Shown in pieces: positions 10,107 to 19,562 of a DNA stretch of 62,391 nucleotides. Source of the DNA: Rhodovibrionaceae bacterium (GTDB taxonomy: Bacteria; Pseudomonadota; Alphaproteobacteria; Kiloniellales; DSM-21159); the NCBI GenBank assembly GCA_028282405.1, contig JANQIA010000244.1, positions 1 to 62,391 on the forward strand, read 5' to 3'. The notes under the pieces were generated by a model, which saw only the letters and a program-made list of their open reading frames with translations, did no database searches and was not told where the DNA came from. A program made the translations under genes and the position numbers. The first letter of the stretch is position 1; every line of letters begins with the position of its first letter.

Positions 10107-10158
10107 TATAGCTCTGCGCGACTGGCGGTCTTGGCGACAGGGGAACGAGGGGCCGGTA

Positions 10159-12873
10159 ATGCGTGAGTCTGGACAAGGTTGGGCTTGCATCCTGTTGTTG
10201 GCGCTTGGCGTGGTGTGGGTGCTCACGCCAAACCCGCTCGGCGCGCAGCAGGCAGAGGTGCGCACATTCGCGATCGCGCCGCAGCCTCTCGCTTCCGCCC
10301 TGTTGCAGTTCGCCGAGCAGTCGGGTTTGGAAGTGCTGTTCGATGCCCGCATCGCGCAGGGCGAGATGTCACCCGGGGTGCAGGGTCGCTACACGCCGGA
10401 CCAGGCGCTGCGGCAGCTCCTCGCCGGCAGCGGCTTGAGCTATCGCTATGTCAGCATCAATACCGTCACGCTGGAGCGGGCGGCTGTTGGGCCGGATAGC
10501 GGACCGCCACAGCTCGGCCCGATCACGGTGGAAGGAGAATTGGAAGTCGACCCGACCGATCTGCCCTTCGTGACGCCGGACTCCTCCGCCTACATCTCGC
10601 GCCAGCAGATCGACCTCGTGCCGCCTTCCGCGCCGGGCGATATCTTCCGCACGGTCCCGGGCGTCTTTTCCGCAGCGAGCAACGACGGTAACTCGATCAA
10701 CGTCAACATCCGTGGCGCGCAAGGCTTGAACCGCGTCCGCACGATGGTGGAGGGAACGCAGCAGGAAACCACCGGCAACAGAGGCTACGCCGGCTCCGAC
10801 CAGCGCAGCTACGTCGATACCGAGTTCATCGGCGGGGTCGAGATCTCCAAGGGGCCAGGGAGCGGCCCCTTCGGCGCTGGCACCACCTCAGGCATCGTCA
10901 ACGTGCGCCTGCTCGATGCCGACGACCTGGTCCCCGAAGACAGCAATTTCGGGCTGCGCATCCGCGGCGGCGTTGGCAGCAGCAGGGTCCGTCCGACCTG
11001 CAAGGAGGATAGCGAAAGTGCCGATTGCAGCGTTCGGCCTCGGGGCGCCGACCCCGAGCTTCGGTCGAGCGGCGGCAACTTTTTCACCGACGACAACTGG
11101 TTCGGCAGCATTGCCGGCGCCTACCGCTCCGATCGCTTCGAGCTGGTCCTGGGGTATGCGCGCCGCGAGGAGGGCAACTACTTCGCCGGCGAGAACGGCA
11201 GCGATAGCTTTAAAGTGCGCGGCAACAGAGGTGATTTAGTTGAGCAGAGATTCAGCGTTATCGGTCCCGGCGAGGAGGTATCAAACACCTCCGACCGGAC
11301 CAAATCGGCTTTGTTCAAAGGCACCTTGCGCTTCGATGGCGGTCATTCCCTCCATGCCGGTGCCACCTATTACAGCAGCCAGTTCGGCATGGCCTTTCCG
11401 ACCAACCTGGTGACGTTCCCGCCATCGCAGACACGGCTCAACGATGTCGAAAGCAAGCGCGGTTGGCTGCGCTACCAATGGGACTCGGACAGCGACCTGA
11501 TCAATTTCCAGGCCAACGTCTGGGGAACGAAGATCGACGAGCAGGGGGAGCTCCGACAGGCGCCGCAGGAGAACGAAAGCTGGGGCGGCGAGATCTGGAA
11601 CACCAGCATCGTCGACACGGGACTTGGCGAACTGTCGATGGTCTACGGCGCCGAGTATTCCCGTTCGAACGGCATTATCACTGAGGATGTTCTTCTCAAC
11701 CGTACCGATTTCACGCCTGGTCTGCCCCCGGTCGTCACCAACAACGGCTCGGCGCCCACCTTCGACGGTACACGCGAGGTCTTCGGCAGTTACTTCAACG
11801 CGGCGTACCGCCCAACGCACTGGCTCACTCTGAGTGGCGGTGTGCGCTACGATCGCTTTAAAGGCAGCAGCACCACGACGACCAGCCGAGGCGATGCTCA
11901 GGTTGATGACGATGCTCTTGCAGCCGAGAGAAATCGGTTGTGGGACGCACTATTCGCGGCAGAGGAAAGGTGCGACGACCTCTTTCCGGATGTCGGTGCC
12001 GTCATTGCCTGTTATGCGGCCGAGGTCGACCCGTTAGAGACAGAGATAAACGAATTACCAGGGAGAACGGACGAGTTTCGAACTGGCACCCAGGAAATCG
12101 TTACGCAACGAGACGAAAGCAGTGCAGATCGCTTTTCGCCGAATTTCGGTGTGATGGTGGAACCGCTTGACGGTTTTCAGGTGTTCGGGCGCTATGCGGA
12201 GGGTTTTCGCGCGTTGAGCCTGGTGGAACTGGGCCAGAGTTTCGGTTTCGGTCCGGGGTTCGACCCCGATCTCGAGCCCGAGGTGCTCAAGACCTGGGAA
12301 TTCGGCTTCAACTATCTCGACAATGGCCTGTTCTTCGCGAACGATGCCTTGCGATCCAAGGTCGTGTACTTCCACAACGACTATGACAACTTCATAGGGC
12401 GGCCGTTCGAGGGCGCGCCTTTCGAGAACTACGACGATATATCGATTTCAGGCATCGAAACCGCCCTGTCGTACGACATGGGGCGCGTCTTCGCGGACCT
12501 GAACCTCAGCTACTACACGGAATTGCCCGACGATGTTCGGACCATCGCAAGCTTGGAGCAGCCGGAGTACAGCGGCTCGCTGACGGCCGGCACGCGATGG
12601 CTGGATGAAAGCTTGGTGCTGGGCGGGCGTGCTACGTTTTTCGACGAACGGCGGCCGGAGGACGGCGATGAACTCGGCCCTGTCGACGTCACGACGTATT
12701 GGGCATCCAATACGATCTTCGATATTTTCGGGTCCTATCGCTTCAACGACCACCTCTCGGTCAACTTCAGCATCGAAAACCTGCTGGACGAATACTACGT
12801 GCCGCCCTTGTACGTGAATCGCATGCCGGCGCCGGGCCGCACCGCGCGGATCAGCGCCACCATACAGTTCTGA
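10159..12873 (+). CDS. STN-domain TonB-dependent receptor, hemoglobin/heme-type family likely (cassette 2)
   Basis: STN domain; SINVNIRGAQGLNRVRTMVEGTQQET...YVDTEFIGGVEISKGPGSG resembles the hemoglobin/transferrin/HasR receptor plug signature; ends ISATIQF. Confidence 0.8.
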   Translation: MRESGQGWACILLLALGVVWVLTPNPLGAQQAEVRTFAIAPQPLASALLQFAEQSGLEVLFDARIAQGEMSPGVQGRYTPDQALRQLLAGSGLSYRYVSINTVTLERAAVGPDSGPPQLGPITVEGELEVDPTDLPFVTPDSSAYISRQQIDLVPPSAPGDIFRTVPGVFSAASNDGNSINVNIRGAQGLNRVRTMVEGTQQETTGNRGYAGSDQRSYVDTEFIGGVEISKGPGSGPFGAGTTSGIVNVRLLDADDLVPEDSNFGLRIRGGVGSSRVRPTCKEDSESADCSVRPRGADPELRSSGGNFFTDDNWFGSIAGAYRSDRFELVLGYARREEGNYFAGENGSDSFKVRGNRGDLVEQRFSVIGPGEEVSNTSDRTKSALFKGTLRFDGGHSLHAGATYYSSQFGMAFPTNLVTFPPSQTRLNDVESKRGWLRYQWDSDSDLINFQANVWGTKIDEQGELRQAPQENESWGGEIWNTSIVDTGLGELSMVYGAEYSRSNGIITEDVLLNRTDFTPGLPPVVTNNGSAPTFDGTREVFGSYFNAAYRPTHWLTLSGGVRYDRFKGSSTTTTSRGDAQVDDDALAAERNRLWDALFAAEERCDDLFPDVGAVIACYAAEVDPLETEINELPGRTDEFRTGTQEIVTQRDESSADRFSPNFGVMVEPLDGFQVFGRYAEGFRALSLVELGQSFGFGPGFDPDLEPEVLKTWEFGFNYLDNGLFFANDALRSKVVYFHNDYDNFIGRPFEGAPFENYDDISISGIETALSYDMGRVFADLNLSYYTELPDDVRTIASLEQPEYSGSLTAGTRWLDESLVLGGRATFFDERRPEDGDELGPVDVTTYWASNTIFDIFGSYRFNDHLSVNFSIENLLDEYYVPPLYVNRMPAPGRTARISATIQF

Positions 12874-12972
12874 CATCTCTTGGCGGAGCCTGGGGGCGGC
12901 GCTGGCCGTTGCGATGATCGACGGCAGGATCGCGATGCGCTTCGCCACGGAGGAAAGAGTTGTACTCGGTAT

Positions 12973-12987
12973 TGAGAATGAGTCGCA
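12973..12987. promoter_or_regulatory. Fur-like operator upstream of fecI3: TGAGAATGAGTCGCA
   Basis: Matches the recurring inverted repeat. Confidence 0.55.
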
Positions 12988-13092
12988 ATTGCCATAGCTT
13001 GCGACCGGTCCTCTCGTCCTGCCGCTCGGTGGGCGCAGCGCAAGGGAGGCCACGTTCGGTCTTGGGCGTTCGCCCATCTTCAGGAAGAAGCA

Positions 13093-13617
13093 GTGACGTC
13101 TGGCGAACCGCCCGGCTTAATCGCCACGTTCGAAGCGTGTTATGACGAGCTCCTCCGGTTCCTTACCCGCCGGACCGGGAACCCGGAGCGCGCCGCGGAC
13201 ATCGCGCAGGACACCTACCTGCGACTGGCGGCCGCCAATGAACACGGCTCGGATATCGGCAACCCCAGATCCTACGTGTTTCGCGTCGCCGGCAATCTCG
13301 CCATCGACTCCTTGCGGCGGGACAAACGGGCCGCGGCGCGCACGGCTGCGGACGGTCTTGCGCCGACGCTTGCCGACCCCCTGCCGTCGCCGGAAACGGT
13401 CGCTCTGAAGCGCGAGCGTCTTCGGCTTCTCGATGAGACCCTCATGGCGCTGTCGCCGAACGCCCGGCGGGCGCTGCTGATGAGTCGTGTCGATGGGATG
13501 ACCTTTGCCGAGATCGCCGCCGTATTGGGTGTTTCCGAAAGCATGGTGGCCAAATACATCGCCCAGGCCCTGCGTGCCGGCCGCGACTGTCTGCGCAAGA
13601 TCGATGAAGAAATCTAG
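13093..13617 (+). CDS. FecI-type ECF sigma factor (cassette 3)
   Basis: AADIAQDTYLRLA; LSPNARRALLMSRVDGMTFAEIAAVLGVSESMVAKYIAQAL. Confidence 0.88.
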   Translation: MTSGEPPGLIATFEACYDELLRFLTRRTGNPERAADIAQDTYLRLAAANEHGSDIGNPRSYVFRVAGNLAIDSLRRDKRAAARTAADGLAPTLADPLPSPETVALKRERLRLLDETLMALSPNARRALLMSRVDGMTFAEIAAVLGVSESMVAKYIAQALRAGRDCLRKIDEEI

Positions 13618-13686
13618 TCGATTGACGCTGTTGGATGGGGCAGCTTGGATCGTCTTGTTTTGTGAAGGCCGAGAGAAGCATGCGTC

Positions 13687-14730
13687 GTGTCAGGTGATGG
13701 AGAGACGTCAATGCCGGGTGGCGCGGTCGAAAGCCGGAGGAGTACCGCGCTGAACGACGAGGCTATCGACTGGCTGGTCCATTTGCGATCCGGGCGCGCG
13801 ACGGCAGCCGAGCAGGCTGCCTTTGCTGCCTGGCGTCGGCGCAGTGTCGCGCACGAGGCGGCGGCGTGCGATGCCGAGGCCTTGTGGCGCGACTTCGGCG
13901 AAACCCGGACGGCCAAGGCCTACGAGGGGGGAGGCGCGACCGACGGAGCGAACCAGGCAGGGAACGCAGGAGGCGGGATCGCAGCCCTAAAGCACGACCG
14001 GCGCCGCCGGATCCGACGCCGGATCTTCGCCGGCGGTATTGCCGCATCGCTTGTCATTGCCGTCGCCATTTCCGGCATTTTCGGTCCGACCGCGGGGCTC
14101 TATGCGGACCACGCGACCCAACCCGGCGAGCTTCAGGAGGTGCGGCTTCCCGACGGCTCGACCGCAATTCTCAATACGGCGACCGCGCTCAGCGTCATCT
14201 CTTCGGCGGATAGCGAGCGGCGCCTCGTGCTGTATGAGGGCGAGGCCCTGTTCGATGTCGGCACCGACGAGACGCGCCCCTTCATCGTCGCCGCCGGTGA
14301 CGGCGAGGTGATGGTGTTGGGCACCGTCTTCGCCGTCCGGCGCGATTCTCACAAAGTGAGGGTTGTCGTCTTGGAAGGCAGGGTGCAGCTCCGTGCGTCG
14401 GCAAGCCCCGACCGGTCGATCACCCTCGAGGCGGGTCAGCAATCGGGCTTCGATGGGCAAGGTATCGACGACCCGGTGCCCGTCGATGCGGTCAAGGCGA
14501 CCGCTTGGGCGCGCGGGAAGTTGATTTTCAACCAGCGCCCTCTAGCGGACGTCGTTGCAGAGCTCGAACGCTACCGGTCCGGCCGCATCTTCGTTGCGGA
14601 CAGCAGGCTGGAAGAACTGCGCGTCACCGGTGTGTTCGACCTGAACGACACGGATGCCGCGCTGCGTGGTCTGGAAAGAACGCTCGGGCTTACAGTTTTG
14701 CGCCTGCCGTTCTTCACCGTGATTCACTGA
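13687..14730 (+). CDS. FecR-type anti-sigma/sensor (cassette 3)
   Basis: AIDWLVHLRSGRATAAEQAAFAAWRRRS; LYEGEALFDVGTDETRPFIVAAGDGEVMVLGTVFAV. Confidence 0.88.
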   Translation: MSGDGETSMPGGAVESRRSTALNDEAIDWLVHLRSGRATAAEQAAFAAWRRRSVAHEAAACDAEALWRDFGETRTAKAYEGGGATDGANQAGNAGGGIAALKHDRRRRIRRRIFAGGIAASLVIAVAISGIFGPTAGLYADHATQPGELQEVRLPDGSTAILNTATALSVISSADSERRLVLYEGEALFDVGTDETRPFIVAAGDGEVMVLGTVFAVRRDSHKVRVVVLEGRVQLRASASPDRSITLEAGQQSGFDGQGIDDPVPVDAVKATAWARGKLIFNQRPLADVVAELERYRSGRIFVADSRLEELRVTGVFDLNDTDAALRGLERTLGLTVLRLPFFTVIH

Positions 14731-14813
14731 GGCACCCCCTCCGAGCGCGGCCCCGAAAAAAAAGCGCTGAAGCGCTGCAAGATCGCATCCCCTCCATCGT
14801 CGTAGGCAAAGAA

Positions 14814-14836
14814 TGTGAATGACTCGCATTCGCATT
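14814..14836. promoter_or_regulatory. Fur-like operator upstream of receptor 3: TGTGAATGACTCGCATTCGCATT
   Basis: Overlapping inverted repeats of the recurring motif. Confidence 0.6.
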
Positions 14837-14876
14837 TCCGACGCGATGACGCAGAGAGAATCTCAGGGAGGGGACT

Positions 14877-17615
14877 GTGGGCGTGCAGGAAGGATTGGAC
14901 GGCAGGAAAGGGCGAGGCCGTCGGTGGCGAATGGCTGCGGTTCGATGCGGCAAACTGGCTGGCCCGCTGGCGGTGACAGCCGTGCTGCATGCCGAAGCGG
15001 CCTACGCAGGCACGCCGAACCTCGATCCGACGTCATCGCGGAGCCATCTGGCCCAGGCCGCACTCTCTGAGACGCTCCCCTTCGACATCCCGGCGCAGCC
15101 GCTCGATACGGCGTTGACCGTACTTGCCGATCAGTCCGGCCTGACGCTTCTTTTTGCATCGGGCCAAGTGACGGGCCGACGCACGCAAGGCGTCGTAGGG
15201 CGCTACACGGCTGAGACGGCGCTTCGCCGCCTCCTTCAAGGCACCGGGCTGAGCTATAGCATCGACGGTTCGCTGGTAACGGTGGAGCCGGCGGTGACGG
15301 AGCAGGAAAGTGGGCTGCCGCAGCTCGGCCCGATCACTGTGGAAGGGCAATGGGAAGCCGACCCGGCGGACGTGCCCTTCATGACGCCGGGCTCTTCGGC
15401 TTACATCTCCCGCGAGCAGATCGAGCGCATCCGGCCCAGCGCGCCGGGCGACATCTTCAACGAGGTGCCGGGTGTCATCGCGGGCGCCAAGCAGGACGGC
15501 AATTCGATCAATGTGAACATCAGAAGCGCCCAGGGGCTCAACCGGGTGCGCACCATGGTCGAGGGTACGCAGCAGGAAACCTCCTTCACCCGGGGCTATG
15601 CCGGTGCCGATCAGCGCACCTACATCGACCCGGACCTGATCGGCGGGGTGGAAATCTCCAAAGGCCCCGGCAGCGGGCCCTATGCCACCGGCACCACCTC
15701 CGGCGTCGTCAACGTGCGCCTGCTGGACGCGGACGACCTGGTTCCGGAGGGGGAGACCTTCGGCTTCCGCCTGCGCGGCGGCCTCGGCGGCAACAGCATC
15801 TCACCCAGGGACTTCTCGGTAGGGCCGACCCGCAACCCGATCGGCGAGTTGGAAGCTGACGGCAACAAGATTGTCTCGGACAGCAACTGGTTCGGCAGCC
15901 TGGCCGGGGCAGTGCAGACCGAGCGCGTCGACCTGGTCGCCGCCTATTCCCGGCGCAAAGAGGGCAACTACTTCGCTGGTGATAGCGGGAATCATGAAAT
16001 TGTTGCCAGACCGGTCGAACTGGGGGCGGAGGTGCCGAACACCTCGGAGGACAGCCGCTCCTTCCTGGTCAAGGGAGCGCTGCGGCTGGACGGCGGCCAT
16101 TCCTTCGAGGCCGGCTACAACCGCTTCGAGAGCGAGTTCGGCCAAGCCTTCCCTTCAGAGCTCACGCGATTCCCTATTCAGCAGTATGGGCTCAGCGAGG
16201 TTGAGACCAACCGCTACTGGCTGCGCTACAAGTGGGACTCCGAGCACGACCTGATCAACCTGCAGGTCAATGTCTGGGGCACCGATTCCGAGGAAGATGA
16301 TCAGTACTTCACAAGGTTCGGAGATGCTTTTGGAGATTTTGTGGAAGAAGACGAGGCCTGGGGCACGGAGGCTTGGAACACGGGTTTCTTCGACACGCCC
16401 CTCGGTGGCCTCACCGTGACCGCCGGCGCGGAATACACGCGGGCCGAAAGCCCGCGCGACCCGATTTCCCTGCAGTCGATAACTTTCACCCCCATCCAGC
16501 CGCCCTTCGCCGCTATTCCTCAGCCGCGAGTCACGCGCAGTGAGGACGAGCCCTTTTTCCATCGCGAGGTCTACGGGGCTTATGTCAATGCGGCTTTCGA
16601 GCCGACCGACTGGCTCACCCTCCACGGTGGCCTGCGCTATGACGGCTTCAAGAGCGACAGCGCGCGCGTAGAACGTTTCGTGAGAAACATCGAATTCGAT
16701 AACGACGCTCGCGACGCCGTCAGTGCGGCGGAGCAGGCTGCCAGAGATGCTGGGGACGAGGCTGAACGCATAAGGCTGCGTGATATCCGCAGGAACTCAA
16801 GTTCGTTTTGGGACGGCACGGAACAGGACATCATGCGGGAGTCCGAGACCAGTGGCGATCGCTTTTCACCCAACGTCGGCGTGACCGTGGAACCTGCCGA
16901 CGGTCTCCAGTTCTTCGCCCGCTATTCCGAGGGTCTCCGGGCCGCGAGCTTGGCCGAGCTGGGGCGGAGCAGCACCGGTTTCCCCAATCCCAACCTCAAG
17001 CCGGAGACCTTGAAGAGCTGGGAGGTCGGGGGGAACTACATGCGCGACGGGCTGCTTTTCGAGGACGATCTCTTCCGCGGCAAGCTGGTGTACTTCGACA
17101 ACGACTACGACAACTTCGTCGCACGGCAGGTTTTCCTTGATGCGCCGGAAGGGCTTGTCTTCATAAATCTGCCGGATGTCTCGACCGCGGGCTTTGAGAT
17201 GAGCCTGTCCTACGACATGGGCCGGGTCTTCGCGGACTTCAATTACACGCACTTCACCGAACTGCTCGATGCCCCCACCCAGATCAGCGCCGAGCAACCT
17301 GAAATCAGCGGCACCCTGACCCTGGGCACGCGCTGGCTGGACGAGAAGCTGGAGCTGGGCGGCCGCCTGACCTTCTTCAACGAACTGCAGTTGCCCGATG
17401 AACGGGACCCGGCAAACTTCTGGCCGAAGAGAAACAATTACTGGCATGGGCAGCAGATCGTCGATCTCTTCGGGTCCTACCAGGTCAACGACCATCTTAC
17501 CTTCGGCTTCAGCGTCGAGAACGCTACGGACGTATACTACGTGCCGCCGCTTTTCGTCAGCCGCATTCCCGCCCCGGGCCGCACGTTCCGGGTCTATTTC
17601 ACCGCAAGGTTCTAG
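14877..17615 (+). CDS. STN-domain TonB-dependent receptor, paralog of receptor 2 (heme-type family likely; cassette 3)
   Basis: STN domain LPFDIPAQPLDTALTVLADQSGLTLLF; SINVNIRSAQGLNRVRTMVEGTQQET..., GPGSGPYATGTTSGVVNVRLLDADDLVPEG; ends VYFTARF. Confidence 0.82.
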   Translation: MGVQEGLDGRKGRGRRWRMAAVRCGKLAGPLAVTAVLHAEAAYAGTPNLDPTSSRSHLAQAALSETLPFDIPAQPLDTALTVLADQSGLTLLFASGQVTGRRTQGVVGRYTAETALRRLLQGTGLSYSIDGSLVTVEPAVTEQESGLPQLGPITVEGQWEADPADVPFMTPGSSAYISREQIERIRPSAPGDIFNEVPGVIAGAKQDGNSINVNIRSAQGLNRVRTMVEGTQQETSFTRGYAGADQRTYIDPDLIGGVEISKGPGSGPYATGTTSGVVNVRLLDADDLVPEGETFGFRLRGGLGGNSISPRDFSVGPTRNPIGELEADGNKIVSDSNWFGSLAGAVQTERVDLVAAYSRRKEGNYFAGDSGNHEIVARPVELGAEVPNTSEDSRSFLVKGALRLDGGHSFEAGYNRFESEFGQAFPSELTRFPIQQYGLSEVETNRYWLRYKWDSEHDLINLQVNVWGTDSEEDDQYFTRFGDAFGDFVEEDEAWGTEAWNTGFFDTPLGGLTVTAGAEYTRAESPRDPISLQSITFTPIQPPFAAIPQPRVTRSEDEPFFHREVYGAYVNAAFEPTDWLTLHGGLRYDGFKSDSARVERFVRNIEFDNDARDAVSAAEQAARDAGDEAERIRLRDIRRNSSSFWDGTEQDIMRESETSGDRFSPNVGVTVEPADGLQFFARYSEGLRAASLAELGRSSTGFPNPNLKPETLKSWEVGGNYMRDGLLFEDDLFRGKLVYFDNDYDNFVARQVFLDAPEGLVFINLPDVSTAGFEMSLSYDMGRVFADFNYTHFTELLDAPTQISAEQPEISGTLTLGTRWLDEKLELGGRLTFFNELQLPDERDPANFWPKRNNYWHGQQIVDLFGSYQVNDHLTFGFSVENATDVYYVPPLFVSRIPAPGRTFRVYFTARF

Positions 17616-17630
17616 AGATTTGGGCACTGG

Positions 17631-17655
17631 GAGCCCGGCACTCCCCGCCGGGCTC
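17631..17655 (+). terminator. Hairpin GAGCCCGGC-actcccc-GCCGGGCTC after receptor 3 (no T-tract)
   Basis: Perfect 9-bp stem 16 nt after the stop codon. Confidence 0.4.
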
Positions 17656-17874
17656 TGTCGCTGTGAGGCTCGGCCCCCGAGTGAGGTTTTGAGATGCGAC
17701 TGCGCAGCAACCGACTGCGTCGCAATCCAACATTCGGCCCTTCGGTTACCTCTGTCGTATCGCTGTCAATCAAGCCTTTGGCGGACGGCGGCGCACGACT
17801 GAAAGAGACGATGAATGCACGATCCACTGGATGCGGATGATCTGTGGGGGAGCAGCCACGCCCCGACTCCTAAT

Positions 17875-17895
17875 TGCGAATGACAACTATTTGCA
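17875..17895. promoter_or_regulatory. Fur-like operator upstream of fecI4: TGCGAATGACAACTATTTGCA
   Basis: Imperfect inverted repeat AATTGCGAAT...ATTTGCAAATT. Confidence 0.5.
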
Positions 17896-17967
17896 AATTG
17901 TTCCGAAACTCGGCATCGTCCCGCGCGCGTACATCCATCGTCGTCACCTTGGGAAGGGCGTCGGTCT

Positions 17968-18522
17968 GTGGCGGAAAGTGGAGACTGGTCAAGAATGCAG
18001 GGGCAGGCCGAGCCGCCATGGCTCGACGTTTTCCTCGCCAACCGGGATGAGTTGATCGCTTTCCTGAGACGCAAGGCCGGGCCACGGCATCAGCCGCACG
18101 ACCTGCTGCACGAGCTTTTCATCAGGATGTCCTGCCTCCGCGAGGCGCGCGGCATCGACAACCCCAAGGCCTATCTCTTTCGCGCCGCCGCCAATCTGGT
18201 GATCGATACCGCCCGGGCCGACCGTCATCGCGATGAGAAGATGGCGGCGGTGGCGACGGACTACCTCACCGCCCATGACCCTGCGCCGGACGCGCTGCAA
18301 GCCGCGATCGACCGCGATCGGTTGCGCCGTCTGGATCGGGCTTTGGCGAAGCTGCCGGAGGAAACGCGGGCCATGATCCATCTGCTGCGCATCGATGGCC
18401 TGAGCTACGATGCCGTTGCCCGCTTGTTCGGCGTCTCCAAGAGCACGGTCGAGAAGAGGGTGGCCAAGGCGCTGCGCCATTGCAGAGAGCTGCTCGAGCA
18501 TGGCGATACCGCCAAGCCGTGA
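17968..18522 (+). CDS. FecI-type ECF sigma factor, divergent (cassette 4)
   Basis: HDLLHELFIRM in place of the usual AEDLVQEAFLR; region 4 LPEETRAMIHLLRIDGLSYDAVARLFGVSKSTVEKRVAKAL. Confidence 0.82.
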   Translation: MAESGDWSRMQGQAEPPWLDVFLANRDELIAFLRRKAGPRHQPHDLLHELFIRMSCLREARGIDNPKAYLFRAAANLVIDTARADRHRDEKMAAVATDYLTAHDPAPDALQAAIDRDRLRRLDRALAKLPEETRAMIHLLRIDGLSYDAVARLFGVSKSTVEKRVAKALRHCRELLEHGDTAKP

Positions 18523-18599
18523 GCCGGACGGTACGGTTCGCGCGCGCGCCGACGTCTTTATATTTTGACAACCCGGAGAAGCTGGACCAACGGTTGAAC

Positions 18600-19457
18600 A
18601 TGGTCGATCAGCGTCCTTCGACAGAGCGAGGCCAAGGGGCGGGCCGCTCATCCGACCGGCTTGACGATGCACTTGGCCAGATCCGTGGCGGCGAAGCCTT
18701 CCCGCCCGGCTTCGATGCGCGCGCGATCGCCCGGCGGGCGCGGCGCCGGCGCCGCGTGCGGCTCGGGGGCGGCGCTCTTGCCGTCGTTGGGCTCGTGGCA
18801 CTTTGGGGCCTTTACGCCCCCGGCTTGACGGCTGACTATGCCGCCGGGGTCGGCCACGTTGAGAGCGTCACCCTTCCCGACGGAAGCAGGGCGCAGCTCG
18901 ACAGCGGTGCTTCGATGTCTTGGTCGGAAACCGCGTCTGAACGACGGGTCCGCGTCCATGCCGGCGTTGTCGTCTTCGAGACGGCCGCGGACCCGGCCCG
19001 AGACTTCATCGTCGAATCCGCCACCGTCCAGGCACGCCCGGTCGGAACGGTTTTCGCCGTGTCGGCGGACGATGCCGGATGGTCCGCCCTGGTGCAGTCG
19101 GGGCAGGTTCGGGTCACGCTCAATGAGGGCGACGCCAGCGTCCTGATCGGCGCTGGAGAAGCGGCCGTGCGCGGTGCCGAAGGGCGGGCGCTGTCGACCG
19201 CATCCATCGACACCGGGCGGGCGCTGGCTTGGCGCGCGGGCATCCTCGACTTCAAGGACGAACCGCTTTCGGACGTCATTGCCGCGCTCGACCGCTACAG
19301 ACCCGGCCGGATCCTGCTGTTGAACGATCAAGCGGCGGCGCAGCGCTTCGATGGCGTGCTGTCGCTCGACAATATCGATCAGGCACTGGAGGTCGTGGCG
19401 GCCTCGAGCGGTCTCGAGCTCGTCGCGAACTGGCCGCTGATCGCTATTCTGCGTTAA
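18600..19457 (+). CDS. FecR-like sensor lacking a recognisable N-terminal DUF4880 anti-sigma segment (cassette 4)
   Basis: TM and FecR core retained (LTADYAAGVGHVESVTLPDGSRAQLDSGASMSW...); STN-like tail; N-terminus MVDQRPSTERGQGAGRSSDRLDDALGQIRGG lacks the W..L....D..AF..W pattern. Confidence 0.78.
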   Translation: MVDQRPSTERGQGAGRSSDRLDDALGQIRGGEAFPPGFDARAIARRARRRRRVRLGGGALAVVGLVALWGLYAPGLTADYAAGVGHVESVTLPDGSRAQLDSGASMSWSETASERRVRVHAGVVVFETAADPARDFIVESATVQARPVGTVFAVSADDAGWSALVQSGQVRVTLNEGDASVLIGAGEAAVRGAEGRALSTASIDTGRALAWRAGILDFKDEPLSDVIAALDRYRPGRILLLNDQAAAQRFDGVLSLDNIDQALEVVAASSGLELVANWPLIAILR

Positions 19458-19513
19458 TTCCAATCAAGCGTTACGGTTCTTCGTTTCCCATCCGTCGAAC
19501 TCAAGGAAGCGAT

Positions 19514-19528
19514 TGCGATTGGTTCGCA
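19514..19528. promoter_or_regulatory. Fur-like operator upstream of receptor 4: TGCGATTGGTTCGCA
   Basis: TGCGA-N5-TCGCA. Confidence 0.6.
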
Positions 19529-19562
19529 GTCGGCAATGAGTTTCTGAGGTGGGGGCAAGGGC

